Below the pieces are notes generated by a model, which worked only from the letters and a program-made list of their open reading frames with translations, ran no database searches and was not told the DNA's origin. This document shows, piece by piece, positions 9,005 to 18,429 of a stretch of 64,000 bases of DNA. How positions within the stretch are numbered: position 1 is the stretch's first letter; every line of letters starts with the position of its first letter. The stretch is from Thermasporomyces composti. GTDB taxonomy: Bacteria > Actinomycetota > Actinomycetes > Propionibacteriales > Actinopolymorphaceae. A program made the translations under genes and the position numbers. The stretch lies in assembly GCF_003386795.1 (NCBI RefSeq), contig NZ_QTUC01000001.1:3844001-3908000 (forward strand), read 5' to 3'.

Positions 9005-11449
9005 TCAGCTGGGTGGACCGGCCACGGCCGCGATGGGCTGGCTGACGGACACGCCGGAGCCGTCCCGCTTGCCCGTGGCGGGCGGGAGATCGACCGCCGT
9101 GCCGCTCGCCGCGGCGGCCCGCGCGGGCGCTGGCCCGGCCCAGGCGAGCAGCAGGGCGTCCTCGCCCTTCAGCAGCCGATGGCAGCGTACGCCGCCGGTC
9201 GCGCGCCCCTTCGCCGGATACTCCGTGTAGGGCGTCACCTTGACCGAGCCAGCGTCGGTGCCCGGGAGCGCGGACGACGAGCCCGCCACCGTGACGACGA
9301 CCGCCTCCCGATCGGTGGGCACCGCCCCGAAGAAGATCACCTTGGCCTTGGCGTTGAGGCGAATGCCCGCGACCCCGCTGGCGGAGCGACCTTGCGGTCG
9401 GACCGACGAGGCGGGGAACCGCAGCAGCTGGGCGTCGCTGGTGACGAAGACGAGGTCCTCGTCGCCCGTGCGCAGCTCGACCGCCCCGACGACCTCATCG
9501 CCTTCCTTGAGCGAGATCACCGGCCAGGTGTCGCGGTTGGTGAGGTGGTCAGGCTGGACACGCTTCACCACGCCCGCCGCCGTGCCGAGGGCCAAGCCGG
9601 GGGAGTCGGTCTCGAGGGTGGACAGGCACAGCGGGCGCTCGCCGGCTTCCAACGAGACGAACTCGCTGACCGGCGCGCCGCCTTGCAGGTTGGGGGCGTT
9701 CGCGGACGGCGGGAGCGCCGGCATGTCGAGCACGTTGAGCCGGATCATCCGCCCGTGGCTGGTGACGAGCCCGACGTGGCCACGTGCGGTGGCTCGGACC
9801 GCGGAGACGATGACGTCGTGCTTGGTGCGGCGGCCGCTGGTGGACAGCTCGTCGGCCGTCGTCGAGCGAGCGAGGAGGCCAGTGGAGGAGAGCAGCACCC
9901 AGCAGGGGTCGTCCGCCACCTCCAGCGGCATGGCCGCGGCGACCTGGTGGCCGGACGACTCCAACAGCACCGTCCGACGCTCGCTGCCGTAGGCCTTGGC
10001 GACGTCGGCGAGCTCCTTGGAGACCACACGCCGCAGCAGTCGGTCGTCCTCCAGGATCGCGGTGAGCTCGCTGATCTCGCGCTCGAGCTCGGCCTTCTCC
10101 TTCTCCAGCTCGATCCGGGAGAACTTGGTGAGGCGGCGCAGCTGCATGTCGAGGATGTGCTGGGCCTGCACCTCGGACAGGTCGAACACGGCCATGAGCC
10201 GCTGCTTGGCGGTCGCCGCGTCGTCGCTGCTGCGGACGATCTGGATGACCTCGTCGATGTCGAGGACGGCGATGAGCAGGCCTTCGACGAGGTGGAGGCG
10301 GTCGGACGCCTTGGACAGCCGGTACCTCGTCCGACGGCGGGTGACGTCGAAGCGATGCTCGAGGTAGACCTCGAGCAGTTCCTTGAGGCCGAGGGTGCGC
10401 GGCTGGCCGTCAACCAAGGCGACGTTGTTGATGCTGAACGACTCCTCCATGGGCGTGAGCTTGTACAGCTGCTCGAGGATCGCCTCGGGATGGAAGCCGT
10501 TCTTGACCTCGATGACGAGCCGCAGCCCCTTCTCGCGGTCGGTGAGGTCTTTCAGGTCGGCGATGCCCTGGAGCTTCTTCGACTGCACGAGCTGCTTGAT
10601 GCGTTCCATGACCCGCTCGGGGCCGACGTTGTACGGCAGCTCGGTCACCACGATCCCTCGGCGGCGCGGCGTGATGGACTCGATACGAGCGGTGGCTCGC
10701 ATCTTGAACGCGCCGCGTCCGGTCTCGTAGGCCTCCCGGATCCCCTCGAGCCCCACGATCTTGCCGCCCGTGGGGAGGTCCGGCCCGGGGATGAAGCGCA
10801 TGAGCTCGTCGAGGCTGGCGTTCGGCTTCTTGATCAGGTGCCGCAGCGCCTGGACCACCTCGACGAGGTTGTGGGGCGGCATGTTGGTGGCCATGCCGAC
10901 GGCGATCCCGGAGGCGCCGTTGACCAGCAGGTTCGGGAAGGCGGCCGGGAGGACGGTCGGCTCCATCTGCTGGCTGTCGTAGTTGGGCTTCCAGTCGACG
11001 ACCTCCTCGTCGAGGGACTCGGTCATCGCCAGGGCCGCGGCCGCCATCCGGCACTCGGTGTAGCGCATGGCTGCCGGGCCGTCGTCCGGGGAGCCGAAGT
11101 TGCCGTGGCCGTCGACGAGAGGAACCCGGAGCGCCCACGGCTGCACCATGCGGACGAGAGCGTCGTAGATCGCGGCGTCGCCGTGGGGGTGGAGCTTTCC
11201 CATGACCTCGCCGACGACACGGGCGCTCTTGACGTAGGCGCGGTCCGGGCGGAGGCCCATGTCGGACATCGTGTAGAGGATCCGACGTTGCACGGGTTTG
11301 AGACCGTCGCGAGCGTCCGGCAAGGCGCGGGCATAGATGACCGAGTAGGCGTACTCGAGGAAGCTCGCGCGCATCTCGTCGCCGACGTCGACGTCGAGGA
11401 TCTTCTCCTCGAACCCCTCCGGCTCCTTCGTGCTCTTACGGCGGGCCAT
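9005..11449 (-). CDS. parC: DNA topoisomerase IV subunit A (ParC, GyrA-like)
   Basis: Breakage-reunion subunit of topoisomerase IV, partner of ParE. 814 residues from ATG 11449, preceded by GAGGAG; a longer frame exists upstream but lacks family features. The N-terminal [34 protein letters not shown] and [11 protein letters not shown] are visible; Tyr130 in MRYTE is the catalytic tyrosine. The C-terminal half carries beta-pinwheel repeats (for example [14 protein letters not shown]) but no canonical GyrA box, which supports topoisomerase IV rather than gyrase. At the position of E. coli GyrA Ser83 there is alanine (Ala92, HPHGDAA), the quinolone-contact site. Confidence 0.94.
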   Translation of the reverse strand: MARRKSTKEPEGFEEKILDVDVGDEMRASFLEYAYSVIYARALPDARDGLKPVQRRILYTMSDMGLRPDRAYVKSARVVGEVMGKLHPHGDAAIYDALVRMVQPWALRVPLVDGHGNFGSPDDGPAAMRYTECRMAAAALAMTESLDEEVVDWKPNYDSQQMEPTVLPAAFPNLLVNGASGIAVGMATNMPPHNLVEVVQALRHLIKKPNASLDELMRFIPGPDLPTGGKIVGLEGIREAYETGRGAFKMRATARIESITPRRRGIVVTELPYNVGPERVMERIKQLVQSKKLQGIADLKDLTDREKGLRLVIEVKNGFHPEAILEQLYKLTPMEESFSINNVALVDGQPRTLGLKELLEVYLEHRFDVTRRRTRYRLSKASDRLHLVEGLLIAVLDIDEVIQIVRSSDDAATAKQRLMAVFDLSEVQAQHILDMQLRRLTKFSRIELEKEKAELEREISELTAILEDDRLLRRVVSKELADVAKAYGSERRTVLLESSGHQVAAAMPLEVADDPCWVLLSSTGLLARSTTADELSTSGRRTKHDVIVSAVRATARGHVGLVTSHGRMIRLNVLDMPALPPSANAPNLQGGAPVSEFVSLEAGERPLCLSTLETDSPGLALGTAAGVVKRVQPDHLTNRDTWPVISLKEGDEVVGAVELRTGDEDLVFVTSDAQLLRFPASSVRPQGRSASGVAGIRLNAKAKVIFFGAVPTDREAVVVTVAGSSSALPGTDAGSVKVTPYTEYPAKGRATGGVRCHRLLKGEDALLLAWAGPAPARAAAASGTAVDLPPATGKRDGSGVSVSQPIAAVAGPPS

Positions 11450-11780
11450 GCGGCTGTCTACTCCTCGCGCTTGGTGCGGTGGGCTCGGACAATCCCGGCC
11501 AGGCTCGCGGGCCGGGTTCCAGGCGCGTCCCAGTGGCTCCGCCTGTCGAGGCGTCCCTGGCCTTGGCCTGGAGCTCGGCCGGTCGAGCATGGCCACCCAC
11601 GACGTCCGGGCCGTCCTCGAGGCGGTCCGTGACGTCAGGGCAACTGGAGAATGGTCGCATCTTCCGGCCCGGACGCCACATCGACGCGCGGCGCGTCCGT
11701 CGACAGCGCCGACGGTGAGCGCACCGGAACGCCCCGCAACCGGGTGCAGTCGTGCAGGTCGGGCATCTCGGGCGGGCGGG

Positions 11781-11975
11781 ATGGAGCCGGCCGTGCCGAC
11801 CCTCGGGTCGATCCGGCTCGCCGGGTCCGATGGCGTGTTCGCGGGCTGGCGAGCAGGCGAGAACGCGGGGTGCCGTCAGGACCTGGAGGTCGAGGCGACG
11901 TCGGCCGACGCCGCGCGAACCGCTCTCGTGCTACGGCAGTGGGCCGGCGGCCGCGTCGTCGCGGCCTTGAGGTGA
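11781..11975 (+). pseudogene. Possible small gene or remnant (64 codons)
   Basis: A short frame from ATG 11781 whose third codon positions are mostly G or C, unlike the frame upstream of it, where A/T-ending codons are frequent. The peptide (starting [20 protein letters not shown], ending GGRVVAALR) matches no family I know. A GGGCGGGCGGG run precedes the ATG, a weak ribosome site. It could be a genuine small protein or the 3' end of a decayed gene; evidence is thin. Confidence 0.2.
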
Positions 11976-12057
11976 GCGCCGGCGCCGCGACCAGTCGGCG
12001 AGGCCCGCGTGCCTTCGCTCGACGGTCTCGACCCGGCGCAAGGTCTCCTTGACAGTG

Positions 12058-12092
12058 CGAGGGCCGCGCCGCCGTGGCGGCGTCCGCCCTCG
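12058..12092. terminator. Strong two-part hairpin without T tract
   Basis: GAGGGC pairs with GCCCTC, and inside it CGCCGCC pairs with GGCGGCG across a 2-nt loop, with small internal bulges. There is no T run. It could end transcription of the possible small ORF, or insulate the next gene. Confidence 0.4.
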
Positions 12093-12285
12093 CCGCCTCG
12101 CGTGCGCTGGTTCGGCACGAGGCTCGCGGGATGGCTCCGCCGCTCGGCGGTCAGAGGATACCGGAACAATGGGGCCCGATCGCGGTACCGAAGGAGCGGA
12201 TCCCTAGTTTGGCGGTGTCGGACGTTCGGCCCGCGAGGCAGAGGAAGGCACGGGTACTGTGGTCGCGAACCGTCAGGGAGGGTCG

Positions 12286-13902
12286 ATGTCTGGCTCTAGC
12301 AGGCGCGCGTTCCTCGCTCGTTTCCTCGCGCTCGGAGCCTCGGCGTCCTCGCTCGCGCCGCTGCTCGCGGCGTGTACCGGTGACGGCGATCCCGGATCTG
12401 ACGAACCGCCCACGCGACGGCGCCCGGCCGGTTCCGCGAAGAAGTACGAGGGACGGATCGTCATCGCCACCCGGTACAACCCGTCCGCCCGAGCCCGGCA
12501 GGCCCTCGCCGCGGCGTACCGCCGGCACCAGCCCGGCGTCGAACTGGTCTGGATGACCGACGACTATCCAGACGCCGCCTCCTACGCGCGCTGGCTCGAG
12601 CAGCAGCTCGCGGTCAACAACGTGGGACCCGACATCGTCTCGGGTAACTACGCGCCGACCTTCCGCCGCTACGTGAACCTGGACGAATACCGCGCCCAGG
12701 TCAACCCCTACACGGGTCGCGAGTGGGAGAAGGACTACGACTTCGCTCGTTACCCCGAAGTCGACGCGCGGGGTGAGCGGACGTCCATCGGCACCGAGGC
12801 GATGAACCTGCTCTTCTACTACAACAAGGACATCTTCGCCGAGGTGGGCGTCGAACCGCCGAGGGACTTCAACGAGCTCCTCGACGTGTGCGCCAAGCTG
12901 CACGCGGCACGTCGCAGGCCGTTGGCGCTGAGCTTCGACCCCGCGGTCACGACCTGGATGTCGTCGGTCTACTTCGACCAGTACCACGACGCGTGGGTCG
13001 ACACGGTGCGTGCGCAGCCGGGTGACTGGTGCTGGGATCCCGAGCTGGACGGCACGTTCGAGTACGACGCCAAGGACCCCCGCCTGCACACTCGGTACAC
13101 CTTCAACCCGCAGCGCTTCTACCAGGGTCTGGCGGACCACACGCTGCGTTTCGACACGCCGGCGATGCTGGACTTGGTGACCAACCTCACCAGGCTCGTC
13201 CCCAGGTACGCCACGGCGGACTTCTTCACCGGCTCGAGCCCGTACCCGGCTTTCCTGCGCAGGCAGGCGGCGATGCTCGTGGACGGGGCGTGGACGATGT
13301 GCCAACTGGCGCAGGACCTCGCCGACCCCACGCCAGGGCGGCTCCAGCAGTTGGGTCTGCAGGAGGAGGCACTCGAGCCGTTCGAGTGGGACGTCTTCGA
13401 GTTCCCTCCGATGCGAGGACCGCTCGTCCAGTCAGAGCTGCGACCCTTCGAGGGGACGACGGGCACGTACCTCAGCGTCATCGACAAGGGGCCGGACCAC
13501 ACCGAGATGGTGATGGACTTCCTCATGTTCTGGGTCTCGGCCGAGGGCTACACCGCGTTCCTCGAGGGCGAGGCGAAGGCGAACGCGCTCACCCCGCAGG
13601 GGCCGTTGCTGATCTCCGGCGTGAGCTACGACAAGCAGGTGGAGGATCTCTTCGCGAAGGTGCGGTCGCACGGCAGCATCGCGCCGGCCTACGGCAACTT
13701 CTGGGTCGTCGGGGCGGGTGGTCGGAGCTCCGTCGACCTGCGCAACCACTTCGTCAGCGTGCTGCAAGGCAAGTTCGACCCCCAGGACTACGCCACCAGA
13801 CTCCAGCGGTACGTCGAGACCCACCTCGAGGAGATGGTGAAGCTGGCTGGGCTGTCCATGGATGACATCGCGAACCCAGCGCGGCGTCCGGCCACGGTCT
13901 AG
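12286..13902 (+). CDS. Orphan ABC-transporter solute-binding lipoprotein (family 1 type)
   Basis: A 538-residue extracellular solute-binding protein, probably for a sugar or oligosaccharide. The start is ATG 12286 after GGGAGG. The N-terminus has a twin-arginine motif (SSRRAFLARFL) and a lipobox (LAAC near residues 28-31), so it is likely a Tat-exported lipoprotein. The mature part begins GRIVIATRYNPSARARQALAAAY, the usual first strand and helix, and later has EAMNLLFYYNKDIFAEVGVE, the characteristic hinge-region motif of family 1 binding proteins. It ends with a long helical C-terminus. No permease or ATPase gene is adjacent, so it must share a transporter encoded elsewhere or act as a sensor. 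Substrate unknown. Confidence 0.85.
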   Translation: MSGSSRRAFLARFLALGASASSLAPLLAACTGDGDPGSDEPPTRRRPAGSAKKYEGRIVIATRYNPSARARQALAAAYRRHQPGVELVWMTDDYPDAASYARWLEQQLAVNNVGPDIVSGNYAPTFRRYVNLDEYRAQVNPYTGREWEKDYDFARYPEVDARGERTSIGTEAMNLLFYYNKDIFAEVGVEPPRDFNELLDVCAKLHAARRRPLALSFDPAVTTWMSSVYFDQYHDAWVDTVRAQPGDWCWDPELDGTFEYDAKDPRLHTRYTFNPQRFYQGLADHTLRFDTPAMLDLVTNLTRLVPRYATADFFTGSSPYPAFLRRQAAMLVDGAWTMCQLAQDLADPTPGRLQQLGLQEEALEPFEWDVFEFPPMRGPLVQSELRPFEGTTGTYLSVIDKGPDHTEMVMDFLMFWVSAEGYTAFLEGEAKANALTPQGPLLISGVSYDKQVEDLFAKVRSHGSIAPAYGNFWVVGAGGRSSVDLRNHFVSVLQGKFDPQDYATRLQRYVETHLEEMVKLAGLSMDDIANPARRPATV

Positions 13903-14189
13903 CGAGCGACGCCTGCTCCAGTGGGCTGTCGGCCAGCGCTTGTCACCTCGAGGAACTGCTTTCGGGGCTCGTCCGCCGCGGCCGTGAGCGTGGATGGGCC
14001 GCTAGGGCACGGTCGGCGCGGCTCACGGACTCCGGCGGCCGGGGGTCCGGGGTCCGCCGGTGGTGGCGGCACGGTGGTCCGGCGTCGCCGGAACCGACGC
14101 AGGAGACGGCGGGCGGGTCCGAGTCCTCGTTGCCGTAGCCCCGGTCGTGGTGGCTCTCGTCGTGGCATCGTCGCCCCTTCGCTCGTTCG
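13903..14189. other. Intergenic region, no gene seen
   Basis: About 290 nt downstream of both the solute-binding gene (+) and the small HTH gene (-). It is very GC rich with self-complementary runs of CCGG and CCGCCGG (for example around 14033-14080) that could act as a convergent terminator. No credible frame was found. Confidence 0.45.
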
Positions 14190-14438
14190 TCACCGGTCAC
14201 CGCTTGCCCAGAACCGACCGCGACGTCGTGGCTCCACACGACCGGCGTACTTCTTGTGCGCGGCTTGCCGGCTGATGCCGAGTGCCGCCGCGATCGCCTC
14301 CCAGGAGCAGCCCTGTTCGCGGGCTCGGCGGACCTGAAGCGCGGCTTCGGCCTCGAGGGTCTCGCGTGCGGCGGCGATGTCGGCGAGCGCCTCCAGCGGT
14401 GCCTTCTCGCGGAGGCTCGCCACGAGCATGCTCGTCAT
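14190..14438 (-). CDS. Small helix-turn-helix DNA-binding protein
   Basis: About 82 residues from ATG 14438 (a second ATG at 14429 would remove three). The N-terminal half is helical (LREKAPLEALADIAAARETL). The C-terminal half is a helix-turn-helix (GCSWEAIAAALGISRQAAHKKY), a pattern seen in many short actinobacterial regulators. No ribosome site is visible before either ATG; the palindrome TGTCAACGTACGTTGACA sits 3 nt upstream of the first ATG, so the mRNA may be leaderless and repressed at that site. Divergent from a GNAT-acyl-CoA synthetase gene, which it may also control. Regulation is inference from the layout. Confidence 0.75.
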   Translation of the reverse strand: MTSMLVASLREKAPLEALADIAAARETLEAEAALQVRRAREQGCSWEAIAAALGISRQAAHKKYAGRVEPRRRGRFWASGDR

Positions 14439-14440
14439 GG

Positions 14441-14458
14441 TGTCAACGTACGTTGACA
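14441..14458. promoter_or_regulatory. Perfect 18-bp palindrome, probable operator
   Basis: TGTCAACGTACGTTGACA is identical on both strands. It abuts the start of the HTH gene and lies in the divergent intergenic region. Its GTCAAC/GTTGAC arms recur in the next palindrome, centre-to-centre 28 bp away. Confidence 0.65.
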
Positions 14459-14469
14459 CACGGTGGTTC

Positions 14470-14485
14470 GTCAACCTCGGTTGAC
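14470..14485. promoter_or_regulatory. Second operator-like inverted repeat
   Basis: GTCAACCTCGGTTGAC: 7-bp arms GTCAACC/GGTTGAC around TC. It has the same outer arms and the same 16-bp arm-to-arm length as the core of the palindrome at 14441-14458, which suggests one regulator binds both. Confidence 0.6.
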
Positions 14486-14486
14486 G

Positions 14487-14501
14487 TCACGCGTTGCGTG
14501 A
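14487..14501. promoter_or_regulatory. Third short inverted repeat upstream of the GNAT-acyl-CoA synthetase gene
   Basis: TCACGC-GTT-GCGTGA, perfect 6-bp arms. Different arms from the two neighbouring palindromes, so either a site for another regulator or chance. Confidence 0.3.
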
Positions 14502-14541
14502 ACGGTGCCCCGAGACGACCTGCGAAGCTAGATTCGGAGGC

Positions 14542-17220
14542 GTGACGGATGCGCCGGCCCCGCCGTACCCGGCCCACTGGGAAGCCGACGTCGTCTTGAG
14601 CGACGGCGGCACGGCGACGCTCCGCCCGATCCGCCCGGACGACGCCGAGCTCCTCCTCGCGTTCTACGACAAGGTCTCCGACGAGTCGAAGTACTACCGC
14701 TTCTTCGCCCCGTATCCGCGGCTGTCGGAGCGGGACGTGTACCGCTTCACCCATGTCGACCACCGCGATCGGGTCGCGTTGATCCTCACCGTCGGCCAGG
14801 AGATGATCGCCGTCGGCCGCTACGACCGGGTCGGGCCGAAGGATGCCGAGGTGGCGTTCCTGGTCCAGGACGCGCACCAGGGACGCGGGGCCGGCAGCGT
14901 CCTGCTCGAGCACCTCGCGCAGGCCGCTCGGGAGAACGGCATCGAACGCTTCCGCGCGGAGGTGCTTCCCGACAACGTCCGCATGGCGCACGTCTTCCGG
15001 CAGGCCGGGTACCAGGTCGCCCACGACCTCGAGGACGGCGTCCTCGAGTTCACTCTCGACATCGAGCCCACGGCCACCAGCCTGGAGGTCATGGCCGCGC
15101 GGGAGCAGCGGGCGGAGGCCCGCTCGGTCGAGCGGCTGTTGACACCTCGATCGGTGGCCGTCATCGGCGCGAGTCGATCTCGCGACACCATCGGCCAGAC
15201 CCTCGTCCGCAACCTGATCCTCGGTGGCTTCACGGGACCGGTGTACGCGGTCAACCCCGCCGCGCGTGCGGTCGCCGGCGTGCCGGCCTACCCCAGCGTC
15301 CTCGACATCCCGGGCGAGGTCGACATGGCGGTGGTGGCGGTGCCCGCCGACGCGGTGCGCGACGTCGTGGTGGAGTGCGCCCGCAAAGGGGTGCGCGGGC
15401 TGCTCGTCGTCTCGAGCGGGTTCGCCGAGACGGGGCCCGAGGGCCGCGAACGGCAGCGCGACCTCGTGCGACTCACGCGGGCGCACGGGATGCGGCTCCT
15501 CGGCCCGAGCGCCCTCGGTGTCATCAACACCGACCCCGCCGTCTCGCTCAACGCCTCCCTCGCTCGGGTGGTGCCGCCCCGGGGCCGGGTGGGGTTCTTC
15601 TGCCAGTCCGGTGAGCTCGGCACCGTCATCCTGGAGACCGTCGCGCGGAGAGGACTGGGGCTGTCGACGTTCGTGTCGGCCGGGAACCGCGCCGACGTCT
15701 CCGGCAACGACCTGCTGCAGTACTGGGCGGACGACCCGGCGACCGAGGTCGTCTTGCTGTACCTGGAGTCGATCGGCAACCCGCGCAAGTTCAGCCGCAT
15801 CGCCCGACGGCTCGCTGGCGAGAAGCCGGTCGTGGCCGTTCGGTCTGGCCGGTTCACCCAGGGCGTGCCGATCGGTCACACCGTGGCTCGCTCCGCCGTC
15901 CCGCAGGCGGCCGTCGACGCCATGTTCCGGCAGGCCGGGGTCCTCGTCGTCGACACCCTCGACGCCATGCTCGACGTCGCGCAGGTGCTCGCCCACCAGC
16001 CGCTGCCGGCCGGCCCGAACATCGCGATCGTCGGGAACTCCGACGCGCTCGCCCTCCTCGCCGCCGACACCGCCGCCGAGGTGGGGCTACCCGTCGTCCA
16101 CCACCCGACCGCCCTGCGACCGGACGCCACGCCCGCTGACTTCGAGCGCGTGCTCAGGGAAGCCGTCGAGGACCCCGCGGTCCACTCGGTGATCGCGGTG
16201 TACGTCTCACCGGTCGACGTCGACGGACTGCCGGTCGCCGAGGTGATCGCGCGGGTGGCGGCCGCCAGCGCCAAGCCCGTCGTGGCGACCTTCCTCGGTA
16301 GCGAGGGAGTCCCAGAGCCGTTGCGCCGGCTCGACGAGAGCGGGGTCGTGATCCGGGGGTCGGTACCGTCCTATCCCTCACCGCAAGCCGGCGTCCGGGC
16401 GCTGGCCAAGGCCGCCGAGTACGCCGAGTGGCGCCGCCGGCCCCGAGGCGACCAGCCTGCTCTCGAGGGGATCGCGGAGGAGCGGGCGCGGGCCATGGTG
16501 GACGCGCTTCTCGCTGAGCACCCGGAGGGCATGGACCTCGAGGGTGAGCTCCTCTACCAGTTCCTGCGGTGGTACGGCATTACGGTCGTGCCGGCCTATC
16601 CGGTCCGGTCTCTCGACGAGGCGGTGGCCGCCGGTCGCCGGTTGGGCTGGAACGTCGTGCTCAAGGCGACCGCGCCCCAGCTGCGGCAACGTCCTGACCT
16701 CGCCGACGTCTGGCGCAACATCGACAGCGAGGCGGAGATGCGCACGGCGTGGCAGACGATGACCACGACCATGGGGGATCCCAGCACCGCGTCGTTCGTG
16801 GTGCAGCGGATGGTCGACGCCGGCGTGCCGACCGTGATCGGTGGCGTCGAGGACCGGATGTTCGGACCCATCGTGTCGTTCGGGCTCGCCGGCGTGACCG
16901 CCGACCTGCTCGGCGACCTCGCCTACCGCATCCCGCCGCTGACCGACGTCGACGTCGCGAGCATGATCCGGGAGGTGCGGGCCTCGCCGCTGCTCTTCGG
17001 GCACCGTGGCGGCGTCCACGCCGACGTCGCGGCGCTGGAGGACCTCCTCCACCGGGTCGGCCGGCTGGCCTACGACCTGCCCGAGGTGGTCGAGCTCGAG
17101 CTCATGCCCGTCATCGCGAGTCCGGCCGGGGTCAGCGTGCTCGGCGCTCGCGTCCGGGTGACGCCCGTCGAGCCGATCGTTCGCACCGATTGGTACGCGC
17201 GACGTCTCACCCGCCTGTGA
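14542..17220 (+). CDS. GNAT-acyl-CoA synthetase (NDP-forming) fusion, protein lysine acetyltransferase (Pat) type
   Basis: About 892 residues. The N-terminal GNAT acetyltransferase domain (to ~170) has the acetyl-CoA loop QGRGAG (VAFLVQDAHQGRGAGSVLLE). A CoA-binding Rossmann domain follows (LLTPRSVAVIGASRSRDTIG), then the succinyl-CoA-synthetase-like segment (GRVGFFCQSGELGTVILE) and a C-terminal ATP-grasp domain (LGWNVVLKATAP). Family members with this layout acetylate the active-site lysine of acyl-CoA synthetases; actinobacterial ones carry the GNAT domain first, the reverse of Salmonella Pat. The start is GTG 14542 with GGAGG very close upstream; GTG 14494 is an alternative. Divergent from an HTH gene across paired palindromes, so expression may respond to that regulator. 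The target is not visible in this window. Confidence 0.88.
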   Translation: MTDAPAPPYPAHWEADVVLSDGGTATLRPIRPDDAELLLAFYDKVSDESKYYRFFAPYPRLSERDVYRFTHVDHRDRVALILTVGQEMIAVGRYDRVGPKDAEVAFLVQDAHQGRGAGSVLLEHLAQAARENGIERFRAEVLPDNVRMAHVFRQAGYQVAHDLEDGVLEFTLDIEPTATSLEVMAAREQRAEARSVERLLTPRSVAVIGASRSRDTIGQTLVRNLILGGFTGPVYAVNPAARAVAGVPAYPSVLDIPGEVDMAVVAVPADAVRDVVVECARKGVRGLLVVSSGFAETGPEGRERQRDLVRLTRAHGMRLLGPSALGVINTDPAVSLNASLARVVPPRGRVGFFCQSGELGTVILETVARRGLGLSTFVSAGNRADVSGNDLLQYWADDPATEVVLLYLESIGNPRKFSRIARRLAGEKPVVAVRSGRFTQGVPIGHTVARSAVPQAAVDAMFRQAGVLVVDTLDAMLDVAQVLAHQPLPAGPNIAIVGNSDALALLAADTAAEVGLPVVHHPTALRPDATPADFERVLREAVEDPAVHSVIAVYVSPVDVDGLPVAEVIARVAAASAKPVVATFLGSEGVPEPLRRLDESGVVIRGSVPSYPSPQAGVRALAKAAEYAEWRRRPRGDQPALEGIAEERARAMVDALLAEHPEGMDLEGELLYQFLRWYGITVVPAYPVRSLDEAVAAGRRLGWNVVLKATAPQLRQRPDLADVWRNIDSEAEMRTAWQTMTTTMGDPSTASFVVQRMVDAGVPTVIGGVEDRMFGPIVSFGLAGVTADLLGDLAYRIPPLTDVDVASMIREVRASPLLFGHRGGVHADVAALEDLLHRVGRLAYDLPEVVELELMPVIASPAGVSVLGARVRVTPVEPIVRTDWYARRLTRL

Positions 17221-17302
17221 GTCACCCGACCCGGGTGACGACCACTCGGACCGCTCGCGACCTCTCGCCGCCCGAAGCTCCACCGCAGCCCTGGACGGCG
17301 AC

Positions 17303-17374
17303 GGGCCCTCCGCGACGGCTGACGTCGTCGACTGGTAGCTCTTCGTCGACTGAGAGCTACGTCGCGGAGGGCCC
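17303..17374. terminator. Large stem-loop between convergent genes
   Basis: GGGCCCTCCGCGAC (17303-17316) pairs perfectly with GTCGCGGAGGGCCC (17361-17374), and inside it GTAGCTCT (17335-17342) pairs with AGAGCTAC (17353-17360), leaving an 18-nt bulge on one side. A CGTCGACTG direct repeat lies in the bulge and loop. It separates the 3' ends of the GNAT-acyl-CoA synthetase and the first Gfo/Idh gene, so a bidirectional terminator is likely. Confidence 0.7.
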
Positions 17375-17433
17375 AATGCCCCAGGAGGAGCCGTGGGGCG
17401 AGCGCGAGCTGCGCGGCGCCACCCGCAGCCGGC

Positions 17434-18429
17434 TTACAGGTCGGCCAGGCTGATGACGCGCTTCTCCCGGACCGAGGCGTAGGCACCGAGGATCACCTTG
17501 AGCACGTGGACGCCCTCGACCTCGGTGTTGAGGGGGCGACGGCCCTCGGTGATGCAGCTGATGAAGTCCGCCACCTCCGCCTTGATCGTGTTCACCTCGG
17601 GGAACTCCACCGTGGTGAGCTGTCCGTCGATCGTGCGGTGGTAGAGGGTGCGGCCGTCGCTCCAGAGCGTGCCGTGCTCACCGACGACCGAGAACTTCTC
17701 GGTGTTCGACGACGGGATGTACGCCCAGCTCGTGACGATGTTGCCGACGCTGCCGTCCGCGAACCGGACGAGAACCTGCGCGGAGTCCTCGCCCTCCATC
17801 GTCAGCCGGTGACGGCTGGTCATCGCCACGACCTCGACCGGTTCGGCGGTCGCCAGGTGGAGCAGGAGGTACGTGGGGTGGTAGCCCGTGTCGATCAGCT
17901 CGCCGCCGCCGGCGGTCTCCAGGCTCCCGCGCCAGCCCATGTCGGCGTGCAGGCCGCGGTTGAAGAAGCTGTCGGTGGTGCGCAGCTCGTAGACCTTGCC
18001 CAGCGCTCCGCTCTGGATGAGCTCGCGCGCCTTGGCGACCGGGGGCATGAAGAGCTGGTTGTGGGCGCACATCAAGGTCACGCCGGTGTCCTGGACGACC
18101 TTGGTGATCTTGTCCGCTTCCTCGGTCGAGATGCACAAGGGCTTCTCGCAGAGGATGTGCTTGCCTGCCTCCGCCGCCGCGATGATCGCGTCGGCGTGGA
18201 GGTGGTGCGGCAGGCAGATGTCGACGGCGTCGACACCGGCGGTGGCGATGAGCTCGCGGTAGTCGGAGAAGATCTGCGCTCCGCCGACCTGCTCCGCGCG
18301 CGCACGGGCGTTGGCCTCGACCACGTCGGCGACCGCGGTCACCTTCGCCTTGTCGGGGATCTCGAGGTATCCCCGGACGTGCGGATTGGAGATTCCGCCG
18401 CAGCCGATGAGTCCGACGTTCACGGTCAT
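17434..18429 (-). CDS. Gfo/Idh/MocA-family oxidoreductase (1)
   Basis: A 331-residue NAD(P)-dependent dehydrogenase of the glucose-fructose oxidoreductase/inositol dehydrogenase family. The N-terminal Rossmann fold has GLIGCGGISNPHVRGY. The family motif EKP is present (HILCEKPLCISTEEADK, near residue 97). The C-terminal substrate domain has GGGELIDTGYHPTYLLLHL, in which Asp and His are typical catalytic residues. ATG 18429 is preceded by GAGGAGG. A second, diverged paralogue lies 193 nt upstream on the same strand and a third at 24218-25288. The substrate (a sugar, inositol or derivative) cannot be named. Confidence 0.88.
   Translation of the reverse strand: MTVNVGLIGCGGISNPHVRGYLEIPDKAKVTAVADVVEANARARAEQVGGAQIFSDYRELIATAGVDAVDICLPHHLHADAIIAAAEAGKHILCEKPLCISTEEADKITKVVQDTGVTLMCAHNQLFMPPVAKARELIQSGALGKVYELRTTDSFFNRGLHADMGWRGSLETAGGGELIDTGYHPTYLLLHLATAEPVEVVAMTSRHRLTMEGEDSAQVLVRFADGSVGNIVTSWAYIPSSNTEKFSVVGEHGTLWSDGRTLYHRTIDGQLTTVEFPEVNTIKAEVADFISCITEGRRPLNTEVEGVHVLKVILGAYASVREKRVISLADL

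Larger units (their letters stand above)
11450..12285. other. Long mostly non-coding stretch between parC and a solute-binding protein gene
   Basis: About 835 nt with several overlapping frames in all directions but none with convincing codon bias over its whole length. Part of 11781-11975 has coding-like third positions (separate entry), and a strong hairpin lies at 12058-12092. The parC promoter should lie just above 11450, and that of the solute-binding gene just below 12286 (TACTGT near 12255 is -10-like). It may be decayed coding sequence. Confidence 0.55.

Noticed and set aside
12151-13305. Minus-strand frame over the solute-binding gene
   Set aside because: Antisense to a protein with signal peptide and family motifs.
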